A stretch of 64,000 nucleotides of DNA from Peribacillus sp. ACCC06369 (GCF_030348945.1 NZ_JAUCEN010000002.1:930001-994000); one strand, 5' to 3'. Positions 1 to 9,011 are shown, numbered from the stretch's first letter. Made by a program: numbers and translations. The notes: generated from the letters alone by a model not told the origin.

Positions 1-2
1 AG

Positions 3-389
3 GTTTACCTGAAGCAATGTTCCATAGAAGTGACCACGGAAGACATAGCCCTGTTTGGATTGATTCTTGCACAAGATGGATACCATCCTATTCGTAAAGA
101 ACAAGTTCTCCCTAAAAAAGTGGCAAAACTAGCCAAAGCATTAATGCTTACTTGTGGAATGTACAATGCCTCGGGGAAATTTGCGGCTTTTGTTGGGGTG
201 CCAGCCAAAAGTGGAGTATCTGGTGGGATTATGGCGTTAGTTCCTCCAAATGCCAGAAGCGGACTGCCTTTTCAAGATGGATGTGGTATTGGTATTTATG
301 GACCGGCCATAGATGAATATGGGAATAGCGTAACAGGTAGTTTGTTATTGAAACAAATGGCACAAGAATGGGATCTAAGTATTTTCTGA
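3..389 (+). CDS. glsA: glutaminase, C-terminal part (5' end outside window)
   Basis: The frame is open from the first bases of the window. It begins with a CS-(I)-EVT segment followed by D-ALFGL-LA-DG, which matches the C-terminal part of serine-dependent glutaminases (L-glutamine to L-glutamate plus ammonia, cytosolic). A later GV-AKSGVSGGI stretch is the conserved region of this beta-lactamase-like fold. About 128 codons remain of a family usually just over 300 residues, so the gene is cut by the window edge, not truncated. The next gene on the same strand is an amino-acid permease, which fits a glutamine/glutamate uptake and use unit. Family assignment is firm; which paralogue it is cannot be told. 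Confidence 0.85.
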   Translation, partial: VYLKQCSIEVTTEDIALFGLILAQDGYHPIRKEQVLPKKVAKLAKALMLTCGMYNASGKFAAFVGVPAKSGVSGGIMALVPPNARSGLPFQDGCGIGIYGPAIDEYGNSVTGSLLLKQMAQEWDLSIF

Positions 390-560
390 AAGTAAAGAAA
401 ATTTTGTTCTTATAAAAAATCAATATAGGGTACCATCCTAAAGATTTCCCTATCAATTCACTAAACTATAACAAGAGGTGATGTAATGCAGTAAGAGAAA
501 TCATTAATCTTGTTACTTTTAAACGTAAGGAATAATTTTGGAAAGCATGGTGATAAACAT

Positions 561-2195
561 ATGAATAATTTGCAGCGAAAGATGGGAACGTTTTCGTTAA
601 CGATGGTGGGACTCGGCTCTATTATTGGCTCAGGTTGGTTATTCGGAGCTTGGAGAGCGGCACAAATTGCAGGACCAGCAGCCATTATCTCTTGGATTAT
701 CGGGATGGTCGTCATTTTATTTATCGCACTTTCTTACAGTGAATTAGGGGCAATGTTTCCTGAAGCTGGGGGAATGGTAAAGTATACGCAGTACTCTCAT
801 GGTTCGTTTTTAGGGTTTCTTGCAGGTTGGGCAAACTGGATTGCAATCGTTTCCGTAATTCCGGTTGAAGCGATTGCTTCTGTTCAATATATGAGCTCAT
901 GGCCATGGGAATGGGCACAGTGGACACATGGTTTAGTGGAAAATGGAAGTCTTACTGGGGGAGGCTTGGCAATTGCCTCTGCATTATTGATCGTCTACTT
1001 TTTATTAAATTACTGGACAGTTAGTTTGTTTTCGAAAGCTAATTCATTTATTACAGTCTTTAAGGTTATTATACCTGGACTTACGATTGGATCACTTTTA
1101 TTTGCCGGTTTTCATGCATCCAATTTTACGTCTGCAGGAAGTATAGCACCTAATGGTTGGGCAAGTGTACTCACTGCTGTAGCAACCTCTGGTATTATCT
1201 TTGCATTTAACGGTTTTCAAAGTCCAATTAATATGGCAGGTGAGGCAAAGAATCCTGGACGTTCGATCCCAATTGCAGTAATTGGTTCCATATTAATTGC
1301 AACGGTCATCTACGTTTTATTACAGGTTGCGTTTATTGGAGCCGTTGATCCGTCTATGATTGTGAACGGATGGCAACATTTGAATTTCAATTCACCGTTT
1401 GCTGACTTAGCTATTGTTTTAGGCATAAACTGGTTAGTTATTTTACTATATGTGGATGCTTTTATTTCTCCTTCGGGGACGGGAATAACATACACGGCTA
1501 CAACGTCACGAATGCTTTATGGAATGGAAAAGAATAAATATTTACCAAGCGTGTTTGGAAAACTACATCCTCTTTATGGTATCCCTCGTCAAGCCATGTT
1601 TTTAAATCTAGGCGTATCGTTCTTATTTTTATTCATGTTTAGAGGCTGGGGTGTACTGGCAGAGGTTATTTCGGTTGCGACTTTAGTCTCTTATATTACG
1701 GGTCCAGTTACTGTTATAACATTAAGACGCACAGGTCAGAACTTGTATAGACCATTACGTTTAAAAGGATTAAGTATTATTGCACCACTTGGCTTCGTTT
1801 TTGCTTCTTTAGTTCTATATTGGGCAAGATGGCCACTGACAGGACAAGTATTATTTATCATTATGATTGGTCTTCCCGTTTATTTCTATTATCAATCAAA
1901 AATAAAATGGAAGGGATTCCGTCAAAACTTTTCAGCAGGGCTTTGGATGGTTGTTTATTTACTCTGTATGATGACCATTTCATACTTAGGCAGTGAAAAG
2001 TTTGGCGGACTGAATGTAATTCCATTTGGTTGGGATATGGTCATCATTACATGTTTATCACTAGTGTTCTATAGTTGGGCAATAAAGAGTGGATTCCAAA
2101 CAGAATATTTGGAACAAGGGCAAAAGGTAAACGACGACTTGAGATCAATGGAGAACGACATCACATCTCAAACGGAAAAAAAGAACGCTGTATAA
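561..2195 (+). CDS. APC-superfamily amino-acid permease
   Basis: A protein of 544 residues with about 12 to 14 hydrophobic segments. Near the N-terminus it has the APC signature GLGSIIGSGWLFG, with the unwound TM1 glycine cluster, and then the YSELGAMFPEAGG segment of TM2-3. The most likely substrate class is amino acids such as aspartate or glutamate (inference from the downstream position to glutaminase). ATG at 561 is preferred because GGTGAT lies six bases upstream. An in-frame ATG at 510 has no good ribosome site. A strong ribosome site at 474-482 serves an ATG at 486 that is in the same frame but stops after two codons. The C-terminus is long, hydrophilic and charged. A strong terminator follows. 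Confidence 0.85.
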   Translation: MNNLQRKMGTFSLTMVGLGSIIGSGWLFGAWRAAQIAGPAAIISWIIGMVVILFIALSYSELGAMFPEAGGMVKYTQYSHGSFLGFLAGWANWIAIVSVIPVEAIASVQYMSSWPWEWAQWTHGLVENGSLTGGGLAIASALLIVYFLLNYWTVSLFSKANSFITVFKVIIPGLTIGSLLFAGFHASNFTSAGSIAPNGWASVLTAVATSGIIFAFNGFQSPINMAGEAKNPGRSIPIAVIGSILIATVIYVLLQVAFIGAVDPSMIVNGWQHLNFNSPFADLAIVLGINWLVILLYVDAFISPSGTGITYTATTSRMLYGMEKNKYLPSVFGKLHPLYGIPRQAMFLNLGVSFLFLFMFRGWGVLAEVISVATLVSYITGPVTVITLRRTGQNLYRPLRLKGLSIIAPLGFVFASLVLYWARWPLTGQVLFIIMIGLPVYFYYQSKIKWKGFRQNFSAGLWMVVYLLCMMTISYLGSEKFGGLNVIPFGWDMVIITCLSLVFYSWAIKSGFQTEYLEQGQKVNDDLRSMENDITSQTEKKNAV

Positions 2196-2205
2196 AATAT
2201 GAAGG

Positions 2206-2258
2206 CACTGCCATTGATTTCAGGCTTCGATAAGCGGAAATCAATGGCAGTGTTTATT
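2206..2258 (+). terminator. intrinsic terminator of the APC permease
   Basis: A perfect 16-bp stem (2206-2221 with 2237-2252) is followed by a T-rich run. It lies 10 bases after the permease stop. Confidence 0.85.
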
Positions 2259-2324
2259 TTTAATCATTTTAAAAAGATATTTAATAACGAAAGTGCTTTT
2301 TTCTATCTATATGGATTGGATGCA

Positions 2325-2363
2325 AAAGGGGACGGCAAATTTTAATTTGCTGTCCCCTTTTTG
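2325..2363 (-). terminator. bidirectional hairpin terminator
   Basis: The stem AAAAGGGGACGGCAAATT pairs with AATTTGCTGTCCCCTTTT across a one- to two-base loop, with T runs on both strands. It probably ends the small minus-strand gene at 2390-2479. Confidence 0.7.
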
Positions 2364-2389
2364 GAATTTAAGAAAGGCTTTTATATTCT

Positions 2390-2479
2390 TTATTTCACAC
2401 CTGGTTTATCGTCATACCCAGCAGTGAAGATAGCGGCTAAAAATGTAATAGCGACTGCAACGATAATAACTGTGCCCAT
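2390..2479 (-). CDS. small single-pass membrane protein, 29 aa
   Basis: ATG follows a near-consensus ribosome site (GGGAGGTC, seven bases away). The 29-residue product has one hydrophobic stretch of about 20 residues (VIIVAVAITFLAAIFTA) and a short charged tail ending DDKPGVK. A terminator hairpin follows within 30 bases, so it looks like a self-contained transcription unit running opposite to its neighbours. I do not recognise the family. The ribosome site, the membrane-segment composition and the terminator are the support. Confidence 0.6.
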   Translation of the reverse strand: MGTVIIVAVAITFLAAIFTAGYDDKPGVK

Positions 2480-2661
2480 GTTGTGACCTCCCTTTACCCA
2501 TATTGTCCCACTTAAGTATAGGCTTAGTATACCCTAATTTTTAGCAGGAGTGCACACAATTTTTCTTGTCAGCTGTTTTGTCATCAATTGTTCAATGAAT
2601 AAGCCTTTTTAGATACAAAAAGAGTGAAGGGGGATTCGAAACAATGCCCGGCGACTTTTTA

Positions 2662-2685
2662 AAGTCTGACATGTTTGTCAGACTT
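2662..2685. promoter_or_regulatory. inverted repeat upstream of prkA
   Basis: AAGTCTGAC, a six-base loop and GTCAGACTT form a perfect 9-bp dyad 50 bases ahead of the prkA start. It could be an operator or a 5'-UTR hairpin. No T run follows, so a terminator is unlikely. Confidence 0.4.
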
Positions 2686-2735
2686 GGTGCATAGATTTAA
2701 GTATTCTCTGAAAGTGACAGGGGGAGGTTCCTTAA

Positions 2736-4631
2736 ATGGATATTTTAAAGAAAATCGAAAAATTTAGAGAAGATGAACAGAAGCTTAAGTGGGAAGGCAC
2801 CTTCGCAGAGTACTTAGACATCTTGAAAGAAACACCATTGGTTGCACAATCTGCTCATTCACGTGTATACAACATGATCAGAGATGCGGGGATAGAGGAA
2901 GTAAATGGATCAAAGAAATACAATTTTTTCAGCGGCCAGTTGTTTGGCCTTGAAGATTCACTGGAAAGACTCATCGAGGAATATTTTCATCCGGCGGCAA
3001 AGCGGTTGGATGTACGTAAACGGATCTTGCTTTTGATGGGTCCTGTCTCAGGAGGGAAGTCTACGCTCGTTTCTTTACTGAAGCGTGGACTTGAAAATTA
3101 TTCGTTAAAAGATACTGGTGCCATCTATGCAATAAAGGGATGCCCTATGCACGAAGATCCACTGCATCTCATCCCACAGTACTTACGGCAGGATTTTTAT
3201 GAGGAATATGGCATCCGAATTGAAGGTAATCTTTCGCCGCTGAATGTTATGAGGTTAGAACAAGAGTATGGAAGCAGAATTGAAGATGTAATGGTCGAGC
3301 GTATTTTCCTTTCGGAGGATAAACGTGTTGGTATTGGAACATTCAGTCCTTCTGACCCTAAGTCACAGGATATTGCTGATTTGACGGGCAGCATCGATTT
3401 TTCGACGATTGCCGAATATGGATCCGAATCGGATCCGCGTGCATACCGTTTTGATGGCGAGCTGAACAAGGCGAACCGCGGGATGATGGAGTTCCAGGAG
3501 ATGCTGAAATGTGATGAGAAGTTCTTATGGCATTTGCTTTCACTGACTCAGGAAGGAAATTTTAAAGCGGGACGGTTTGCATTGATCAGTGCCGATGAAC
3601 TTATCGTGGCACATACGAATGAAACGGAATATAAAGCTTTCATTTCCAACAAGAAAAATGAAGCACTGCATTCCCGGATCATTGTCATGCCGATTCCATA
3701 TAATCTGAAGGTTACAGAGGAAGAAAAGATTTATGAAAAGATGATTCATGAAAGTGATGTTTCCGATGTTCATATAGCCCCGCATACATTAAGGGTGGCT
3801 GCAATCTTCAGCATCATGACCCGCCTTAAGGATCCCAAAAAGGGCGATATAGATTTAGTGAAAAAGATGAGGCTTTATGATGGGGAAAACGTGGAAGGCT
3901 TTAATTCCGCTGACATCAATGAATTGAAAAAAGAATATCAGGACGAAGGCATGAGCGGAATCGATCCACGTTATGTGATTAACCGAATTTCCTCAACGAT
4001 CATTCGTAAGGAAAATCCGTCCATTAATGCATTGGATGTACTTATGTCATTAAAAGCAGGTCTTGACCAACATCCATCCATTACGAACGAACTTCGGGAG
4101 CGGTATCTGAATTTCATTTCACTGGCACGTAAAGAATATGATGCCATTGCAAAAAATGAAGTGCAAAAGGCGTTTGTCTATTCATATGAAGAGTCGGCTA
4201 AGATCCTCATGGATAATTATCTGGACAATGTCGAAGCATACTGCAATAAATCAAGACTGCGCGATCCTTTGACTGGGGAAGAAATTAACCCGGATGAAAA
4301 ATTGATGCGCTCGATTGAAGAGCAAATTGGAATTTCCGAGAATGCAAAAAAAGCATTCCGCGAAGAAATATTGATTCGAATTTCTGCATATGCGCGTAAA
4401 GGTAAGCGATTCGATTATAATTCACATGATCGTTTACGGGAAGCGATCCAGAAAAAACTATTTGCCGATTTGAAGGATGTAGTTAAGATCACCACTTCAA
4501 CGAAGACACCAGACGAAAGGCAACTGAAGAAAGTGAACGAAGTCATCACGAGACTTATCGATGAGCACGGATATAATTCCACTTCAGCCAATGATTTGCT
4601 GCGCTACGTGGGCAGCTTGTTAAATCGGTAA
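2736..4631 (+). CDS. prkA: PrkA family AAA+ serine protein kinase
   Basis: A 631-residue protein of full family length. It has an N-terminal AAA+ domain with Walker A GPVSGGKST at residues 102-110, and then the long PrkA C-terminal kinase-like domain. PrkA (YeaG in enterics) is a cytosolic AAA+ protein linked to serine phosphorylation and, in Bacillus, to sporulation through the sigma-K route. It acts with YhbH-type proteins, and the yhbH gene lies 1.9 kb downstream on the same strand. The start is set by GGGGGAGG 10 bases upstream of ATG. In B. subtilis prkA and yhbH are adjacent; here three other genes and two terminators lie between them. No spoVR homologue is present in the window. Confidence 0.95.
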   Translation: MDILKKIEKFREDEQKLKWEGTFAEYLDILKETPLVAQSAHSRVYNMIRDAGIEEVNGSKKYNFFSGQLFGLEDSLERLIEEYFHPAAKRLDVRKRILLLMGPVSGGKSTLVSLLKRGLENYSLKDTGAIYAIKGCPMHEDPLHLIPQYLRQDFYEEYGIRIEGNLSPLNVMRLEQEYGSRIEDVMVERIFLSEDKRVGIGTFSPSDPKSQDIADLTGSIDFSTIAEYGSESDPRAYRFDGELNKANRGMMEFQEMLKCDEKFLWHLLSLTQEGNFKAGRFALISADELIVAHTNETEYKAFISNKKNEALHSRIIVMPIPYNLKVTEEEKIYEKMIHESDVSDVHIAPHTLRVAAIFSIMTRLKDPKKGDIDLVKKMRLYDGENVEGFNSADINELKKEYQDEGMSGIDPRYVINRISSTIIRKENPSINALDVLMSLKAGLDQHPSITNELRERYLNFISLARKEYDAIAKNEVQKAFVYSYEESAKILMDNYLDNVEAYCNKSRLRDPLTGEEINPDEKLMRSIEEQIGISENAKKAFREEILIRISAYARKGKRFDYNSHDRLREAIQKKLFADLKDVVKITTSTKTPDERQLKKVNEVITRLIDEHGYNSTSANDLLRYVGSLLNR

Positions 4632-4645
4632 TCCATACTTTTTTG

Positions 4646-4674
4646 CCCCTGCCCCCTATCGGGCAGGGGTTTAC
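4646..4674 (+). terminator. GC-rich hairpin after prkA
   Basis: CCCCTGCCC pairs with GGGCAGGGG (4646-4654 with 4661-4669) 15 bases after the prkA stop. The T run is short, so termination strength is uncertain. Confidence 0.55.
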
Positions 4675-4845
4675 CGACTTTTACGGAAAGTTACTTATAT
4701 CCTACGAATGAAACAAACGCAACGATTCCATTATAAAAAATGATAGTGTAACAAGGTTTTCAGGAATATGTGTGAACAGTTATCTATAATCAAAGAAAAA
4801 CAAGTTGCCTTAGTTAAGAAAAGGGCAGGATTTGGAGTCGATTGA

Positions 4846-5397
4846 ATGGATTATGTTCGTGAAAAATTAATGATTACGACAGAAAGGCTCGTCCTTAGAT
4901 TATTTCAAACACCCGATGCAGCAGCGGTTGCGACCCTTTGCAATAACAATAATATTTACAAAAATACATTGTACCTACCTTATCCGTATAGTTTAAATGA
5001 TGCTTTATCCTGGATGGGGCACCATTACGATAATTTTATGGCTGATAAAAATTATGAGTTCGCGGTAACAGACAAGGAAACTGGCGAATTATTTGGAGCA
5101 ATTGCATTATCGAACAATAAAAGTTTTAACCACGGAGAAATAGCCTATTGGATTGGCGAGCCATATTGGGGAAATGGCTATGCGACAGAGGCAGCACGAG
5201 CGATTTTGCAATTTGCTTTTGAAGAAAAGAAATTGCACAAAGTGTTTGCACGATATTTTCTATCGAACCTTGCTTCAGGTAAAGTTATGGAGAAGATTGG
5301 TATGAAAAAAGAGGGGATATTAAAGGAACATGTCATAAAAGACAGTAAATATGAGGATTTAGTATATTGCGGGATTATTAATGAAAATGATCAATAA
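4846..5397 (+). CDS. GNAT N-acetyltransferase, RimJ/RimL-like
   Basis: A 183-residue single-domain GNAT protein. It opens with the TERLVLR strand typical of RimL/RimJ-type acetyltransferases. The acetyl-CoA loop appears as the segment IGEPYWGNGYATEAARAIL (about residues 105-123), and the C-terminal strand follows as GMKKEGILKE. Such enzymes transfer acetyl from acetyl-CoA to protein N-termini or small amines. The substrate cannot be read here. The first ATG (4846) has GGAG nine bases upstream. A second ATG eight codons on is a weaker alternative. It is a single-gene unit between prkA and yhbH. Confidence 0.85.
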   Translation: MDYVREKLMITTERLVLRLFQTPDAAAVATLCNNNNIYKNTLYLPYPYSLNDALSWMGHHYDNFMADKNYEFAVTDKETGELFGAIALSNNKSFNHGEIAYWIGEPYWGNGYATEAARAILQFAFEEKKLHKVFARYFLSNLASGKVMEKIGMKKEGILKEHVIKDSKYEDLVYCGIINENDQ

Positions 5398-5531
5398 TTA
5401 ACATACGAAGTTAAGAAAAGGGGGGTGAATATTACTTACTCGCCATTCGAAAAAAATTTGTATTCGATTTTCATTTCGAAAACGCTTATTAATTGAAGAA
5501 AATCAACAATCAAGTTAAACAGGGCCTAAGA

Positions 5532-5580
5532 CAAAAAAATGCCGGGCACTTCTCAATGGAGGGGAGCCCGGAGTTTTTGT
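5532..5580 (-). terminator. bidirectional terminator
   Basis: CCGGGC pairs with GCCCGG (5542-5547 with 5566-5571), with a T7 run on the minus strand and T5 on the plus strand. It sits directly after the stop of the small gene at 5584. Confidence 0.7.
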
Positions 5581-5583
5581 TTT

Positions 5584-5793
5584 CTATTTAGTTACATTCA
5601 AACCGTACTGTTCAATAAGTGTGATAAGTTGGTCAGGTGAAAGTTTTTCTTCGCTATGATCAATTTTAATTTCCCCATCATCAACATCGATGATCGCACG
5701 TTCCACACCTTCCGTTTTTAAAAGTATGGACTCTAGATTTAATATCGGCCCTTCTGATGTTGCTTCCTTTACATAAAGAGTAGTTGTTTGCAT
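5584..5793 (-). CDS. small HMA-fold-like protein without the metal CxxC motif
   Basis: A 69-residue protein with an excellent ribosome site (AAGGAGGTG). The beta-alpha-beta-beta-alpha-beta pattern (TTTLYVKEA, then LESILLKTEGVERAIID, GEIKIDH, then QLITLIEQYGL, NVTK) looks like heavy-metal-associated domains such as CopZ. The cysteine pair that binds copper is absent, and there is no cysteine at all. It may be a structural relative used for protein contact; function unknown. It is a single gene ended by a terminator, facing the acetyltransferase. Confidence 0.7.
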   Translation of the reverse strand: MQTTTLYVKEATSEGPILNLESILLKTEGVERAIIDVDDGEIKIDHSEEKLSPDQLITLIEQYGLNVTK

Positions 5794-5911
5794 ATTTCTT
5801 GCACCTCCTTAGATTGCTCATAATGTCTTATCTATACCCCATCTTTCCATCAGATATGTTACGTTTTGGATTTGGAAATATTGGGTATCAATAAGTAGAG
5901 GTGATGAAAAA

Positions 5912-6091
5912 ATGAGTAAAGAAGAATTGAAAAAGGAGCATGTTCCGGAAAATAGCTCCATGGCGAAGGATTATGAAGAAATGAAAGAACTTGGGAAGCA
6001 GATGGAAAATCAAAGGACGAATGAAGAATTGAAACAGTGGGATAAACGCCCCGGTACAGTTCAACATGAAATAGAAGAAGATAAAGATTGA
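5912..6091 (+). CDS. small acidic hydrophilic protein, 59 aa
   Basis: ATG follows AGAGGTGATGA with good spacing. The 59-residue product is very rich in Glu, Lys and Gln (MSKEELKKEH at the start, EIEEDKD at the end) and has no hydrophobic segment or cysteine. It is probably a disordered or helical cytosolic protein, and in this genus could be a spore or stress protein (inference only). A terminator-like hairpin follows at 6125. I do not recognise the family. Confidence 0.6.
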   Translation: MSKEELKKEHVPENSSMAKDYEEMKELGKQMENQRTNEELKQWDKRPGTVQHEIEEDKD

Positions 6092-6124
6092 CGAATATCA
6101 TAACCAGAATCATTCTATCTATAT

Positions 6125-6168
6125 AAAAGGGATGCCCAGAAAATTACTGGAGCACCCTTTTTTTGTTT
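6125..6168 (+). terminator. probable terminator
   Basis: An imperfect hairpin (AAAAGGGATGC with GCACCCTTTT) runs into T7. It lies 34 bases after the stop of the 59-aa gene. From here to 6571 I see no further gene, only the yhbH leader; an open frame on the minus strand (6144-6353) lacks any ribosome site. Confidence 0.5.
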
Positions 6169-6571
6169 TCATTGCTTTTTTTGAAATGTACTTTTATGTC
6201 TCTGCTATGCAGATTATGTACCCCAGCCAATCCAAAAAATGAAGCATACAAGAAACCGAAAAGACTGAAAAACATCAGGTCTATTCGGTTTGATGAAATA
6301 CCAATTTTGCAGTAACGTTTTAAAAAAATCTTAAAAGGGCCTCTAATGTACATGTCATGACTTGTCTAGTTCGTAGGCAAACATCCATTTTGAATTTTGT
6401 TGTAAATTATCCTGCACCGCTGCATAAGATAGAGTAATACTTTTCTTTTAATCCGTTTTTTCGTACAGTATTTTTTCATTGAAAAACCGGAATGATGTGG
6501 GCTTTCTCACACTAATTTATTATATGAAGGAATGATGAAAAGCGTGCAAACATTTTTAAGGGGGGAAGAGA

Positions 6572-7741
6572 ATGTCGGAAGAGAATAATCAACAATATGT
6601 TATCTCACAGGAAAATTGGACCCTCCATCGGAAAGGCTATGATGATCAACAACGCCATCAGGAAAAGGTGCAGGAAGCCATCAAGAATAATTTACCTGAT
6701 TTAATTTCAGAAGAAAGCATCGTAATGTCCAATGGCCGGGATGTTATCAAGATTCCCATTCGCTCCTTGGATGAATACAAAATTCGTTATAACTATGATA
6801 AAAACAAACATGTAGGGCAAGGCGATGGAGATAGTAAAGTGGGGGACGTGGTTGCAAGGGATGGCTCGCCGTCCGACGCCGGGGCCGGTAAGGGCCAAGG
6901 TGCAGGTGACAAGGCCGGTGAGGATTATTATGAAGCCGAAGTGTCAATGATGGAATTGGAGGAAGCCCTGTTCAGCCAGTTGGAACTGCCTAATCTCCAG
7001 AAGAAAGAACAGGCAGAGCATACGCTTGAACATATCGAATTCAACGATATCCGCAAGACAGGCTTAATGGGAAATATCGATAAAAAGAAAACGATGATAT
7101 CTGCTTTCAAACGGAACGCTTTAAGCGGTGACCCGGGTTTTCACCCTATTTATCAGGAAGATTTTAAATTCAAAACCTGGAATGAGATCCAGAAACCTGA
7201 TTCCAAAGCAGTTGTGCTGGCAATGATGGATACATCCGGTAGTATGGGATTATGGGAAAAATATATGGCTCGAAGCTTTTTCTTTTGGATGAACCGTTTC
7301 TTGCGGACAAAATATGAAACGGTAGAAATCGAGTTCATTGCTCATCATACCGAAGCGAAGGTGGTTCCGGAAGAGGATTTCTTTTCAAAAGGGGAAAGCG
7401 GCGGTACGATTTGTTCGTCCGTATACCGAAAAGCATTAGAACTTATTGATCATAAATATGACCCTGCGAAGTTTAATATCTATCCGTTTCACTTTTCAGA
7501 CGGTGATAACCTCACATCTGACAACGTCCGATGCGTTAAGCTTGTTGAAGAACTCATGAAGGTTTCCAATATGTTCGGGTATGGTGAAGTCAATCAATAC
7601 AATCGTCATTCGACATTAATGACAGCGTATAAGAATATCGATAATGAAAAATTCAGGTACTATATCCTTAAGCAAAAGGCAGACGTTTTCCACGCAATGA
7701 AGAGCTTTTTTAAAGACGAGGAAAGTAAGAAGTATGCATGA
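6572..7741 (+). CDS. yhbH: YhbH family protein (von Willebrand-like domain)
   Basis: A 389-residue protein, full length for the YhbH/YeaH (DUF444) family that works together with PrkA. It has a charged N-terminal part, a glycine-rich linker at about residues 82-117, and a von Willebrand A-like half. That half carries the MIDAS-type motif DTSGSM at residues 220-225, then a FHFSDGDN segment. In Bacillus the family is linked to sporulation and to prkA, and it acts in the cytosol. The start is set by AAGGGGGGAAG nine bases upstream. A hairpin with T8 follows. The family call is firm; the biochemical activity is unknown. Confidence 0.93.
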   Translation: MSEENNQQYVISQENWTLHRKGYDDQQRHQEKVQEAIKNNLPDLISEESIVMSNGRDVIKIPIRSLDEYKIRYNYDKNKHVGQGDGDSKVGDVVARDGSPSDAGAGKGQGAGDKAGEDYYEAEVSMMELEEALFSQLELPNLQKKEQAEHTLEHIEFNDIRKTGLMGNIDKKKTMISAFKRNALSGDPGFHPIYQEDFKFKTWNEIQKPDSKAVVLAMMDTSGSMGLWEKYMARSFFFWMNRFLRTKYETVEIEFIAHHTEAKVVPEEDFFSKGESGGTICSSVYRKALELIDHKYDPAKFNIYPFHFSDGDNLTSDNVRCVKLVEELMKVSNMFGYGEVNQYNRHSTLMTAYKNIDNEKFRYYILKQKADVFHAMKSFFKDEESKKYA

Positions 7742-7786
7742 AAAAGGAAACGTGGAGAGTGATTTTTGTAAATCAATATAGTTGAA

Positions 7787-7826
7787 GGTGAAAAGGCGTG
7801 CGATTTACATTGTGCGTCTTTTTTTC
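7787..7826 (+). terminator. terminator of yhbH
   Basis: The stem AAAAGGCGTGCGAT pairs with TTGTGCGTCTTTTT using several G-T pairs, and a T7 run follows. Confidence 0.7.
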
Positions 7827-7878
7827 GAAATATTCAGTTCCCTTCAGTATTAAGATTCATAAAGTCGAATTACATATG

Positions 7879-7915
7879 AAAAGGCCAATTGCTCAACAGA
7901 AGCAATGGCTTTTTC
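7879..7915 (+). terminator. second hairpin with T run
   Basis: AAAAGGCCAATTGCT pairs with AGCAATGGCTTTTT with one bulge. It could also serve the minus strand. Its parent gene is unclear. Confidence 0.5.
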
Positions 7916-7922
7916 AAATCCA

Positions 7923-8098
7923 CTATACATAGATCATTCGTTTCGTCATTTCAACAGCACGCTGTCCAAACGCTTTCCCAAGTTCTTCATCATGTTTGGT
8001 AATAAGTAGAACATTCAACTGGGTAGGATTCTTACAGTTAATACGATCCCTGTTAAACCAACAATGATACCAACCCTCAAGGACGATATAACCTTAAT
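7923..8098 (-). pseudogene. possible decayed coding remnant
   Basis: On the minus strand a frame without a start codon reads KNPTQLNVLLITKHDEELG and ends MTKRMIYV before a TAG. The composition is protein-like. A second frame overlapping its upstream end reads IIVGLTGIVLTV, which is like a membrane segment, so a frameshift may separate two parts of one former gene. No ribosome site, no start and no recognised family. It could be the lost upstream neighbour of the galactonate operon. Confidence 0.2.
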
Positions 8099-8135
8099 TG
8101 GAAAATGCAAAAAAACCAAATAATTACTGAATTGG

Positions 8136-8164
8136 TTGGCATTTATTTTTCAATATGATAGTAT
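8136..8164 (+). promoter_or_regulatory. sigma-A type promoter of the galactonate operon
   Basis: TTGGCA, a 17-base spacer and TAGTAT lie about 66 bases upstream of the IclR-type regulator start. The transcription start would fall close to the tandem operators that follow. Confidence 0.6.
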
Positions 8165-8172
8165 GAAAATAC

Positions 8173-8209
8173 ATATCACATATAAGATTTAAAATCACAT
8201 ATGTGATTT
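8173..8209. promoter_or_regulatory. tandem operator sites
   Basis: A perfect 18-bp palindrome AAATCACATATGTGATTT occupies 8192-8209. Directly before it, 8173-8190 matches the same 18-mer at 15 of 18 positions. The two are 19 bp apart, just downstream of the promoter. This is the expected layout for repression, probably autoregulation by the IclR-type protein encoded next (inference). Confidence 0.65.
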
Positions 8210-8229
8210 AACAAAGAGGTGAACAACAG

Positions 8230-8994
8230 ATGTCAGTTAAATCGGCAGAACGTGTTTTGAGAGTTTTTGAATTATTAAGCCAGTATCGAGATGGTTTAAC
8301 GATTAAGGAAATAAGCGAGAAGTTATCATTTCCACAGAGCAGTACATCTGGTCTGATTGGTACGTTATTTAAGGAAGGTTATCTTTCTCTGGATTCTTTT
8401 AACCAATATAAGTTAGGGCCAAAGTTGATCCAGATTGGAAGCGCTGCATTGGAGTCGTTAGATATCTCTAAACAGGCGTTACCTTATTTAAAAAGGTTGA
8501 TGGAGGATGTACAAGAGACTGTATTTATGGCGTTATTGTCGGAGAAGGACTTGGTGTATGTAGCGAAGATTGATAACAATCGTTCCATTCGAACCACTGC
8601 TCAGCCGGGAAGTCATAAACCATTATATTGTACAGGACTTGGAAAAGCCTTTTTGGCATTTATGAACGAACAACAAAAAAATCAAATTCTGGACAGCACG
8701 GAATTACTTCGTATTACGGGTCACACGATTACCGATAGACAAGAGTTGGAACAGCAGCTTGATATCTTTAAGCAGTTGGGTCATTCCATCGATGATGAGG
8801 AAAATGAAGAAGGGTTATTTTGTATGGCGGCTCCGATATATGGAGCGGATAATTCCATTCAAGCAGCGATCAGTGTGGCAGGACCTAAAGAAAGAATGAT
8901 CAAACAAAGGGAAACGATTGTAGAAAAATTGTTGTTCACTTCAAAAGAAGTGTCAACCAGTATTGGCTACAAGGTAGGTCAAGGTCAACCTTAA
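8230..8994 (+). CDS. IclR family transcriptional regulator of the galactonate operon
   Basis: A 254-residue protein with the IclR layout. A winged helix-turn-helix spans about residues 1-65 (SAERVLRVFELLSQY, LTIKEISEKL, SSTSGLIGTL), followed by the effector-binding domain with the conserved GLGKAFLAF segment near residue 140. The start is supported by AAAGAGGTGAAC upstream. It is the first gene of an operon with sugar-acid kinase, aldolase and DgoD. It most likely senses a pathway sugar acid such as galactonate or its 2-keto-3-deoxy product. A perfect palindrome with a second copy lies in its own leader, which suggests autoregulation. Confidence 0.88.
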   Translation: MSVKSAERVLRVFELLSQYRDGLTIKEISEKLSFPQSSTSGLIGTLFKEGYLSLDSFNQYKLGPKLIQIGSAALESLDISKQALPYLKRLMEDVQETVFMALLSEKDLVYVAKIDNNRSIRTTAQPGSHKPLYCTGLGKAFLAFMNEQQKNQILDSTELLRITGHTITDRQELEQQLDIFKQLGHSIDDEENEEGLFCMAAPIYGADNSIQAAISVAGPKERMIKQRETIVEKLLFTSKEVSTSIGYKVGQGQP

Positions 8995-9011
8995 TGGAAG
9001 GAGGGACAGGT

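Noticed and set aside
6144..6353. 69-codon minus-strand ORF with a hydrophobic middle
   Set aside because: No ribosome site, and it overlaps the terminator of the 59-aa gene.
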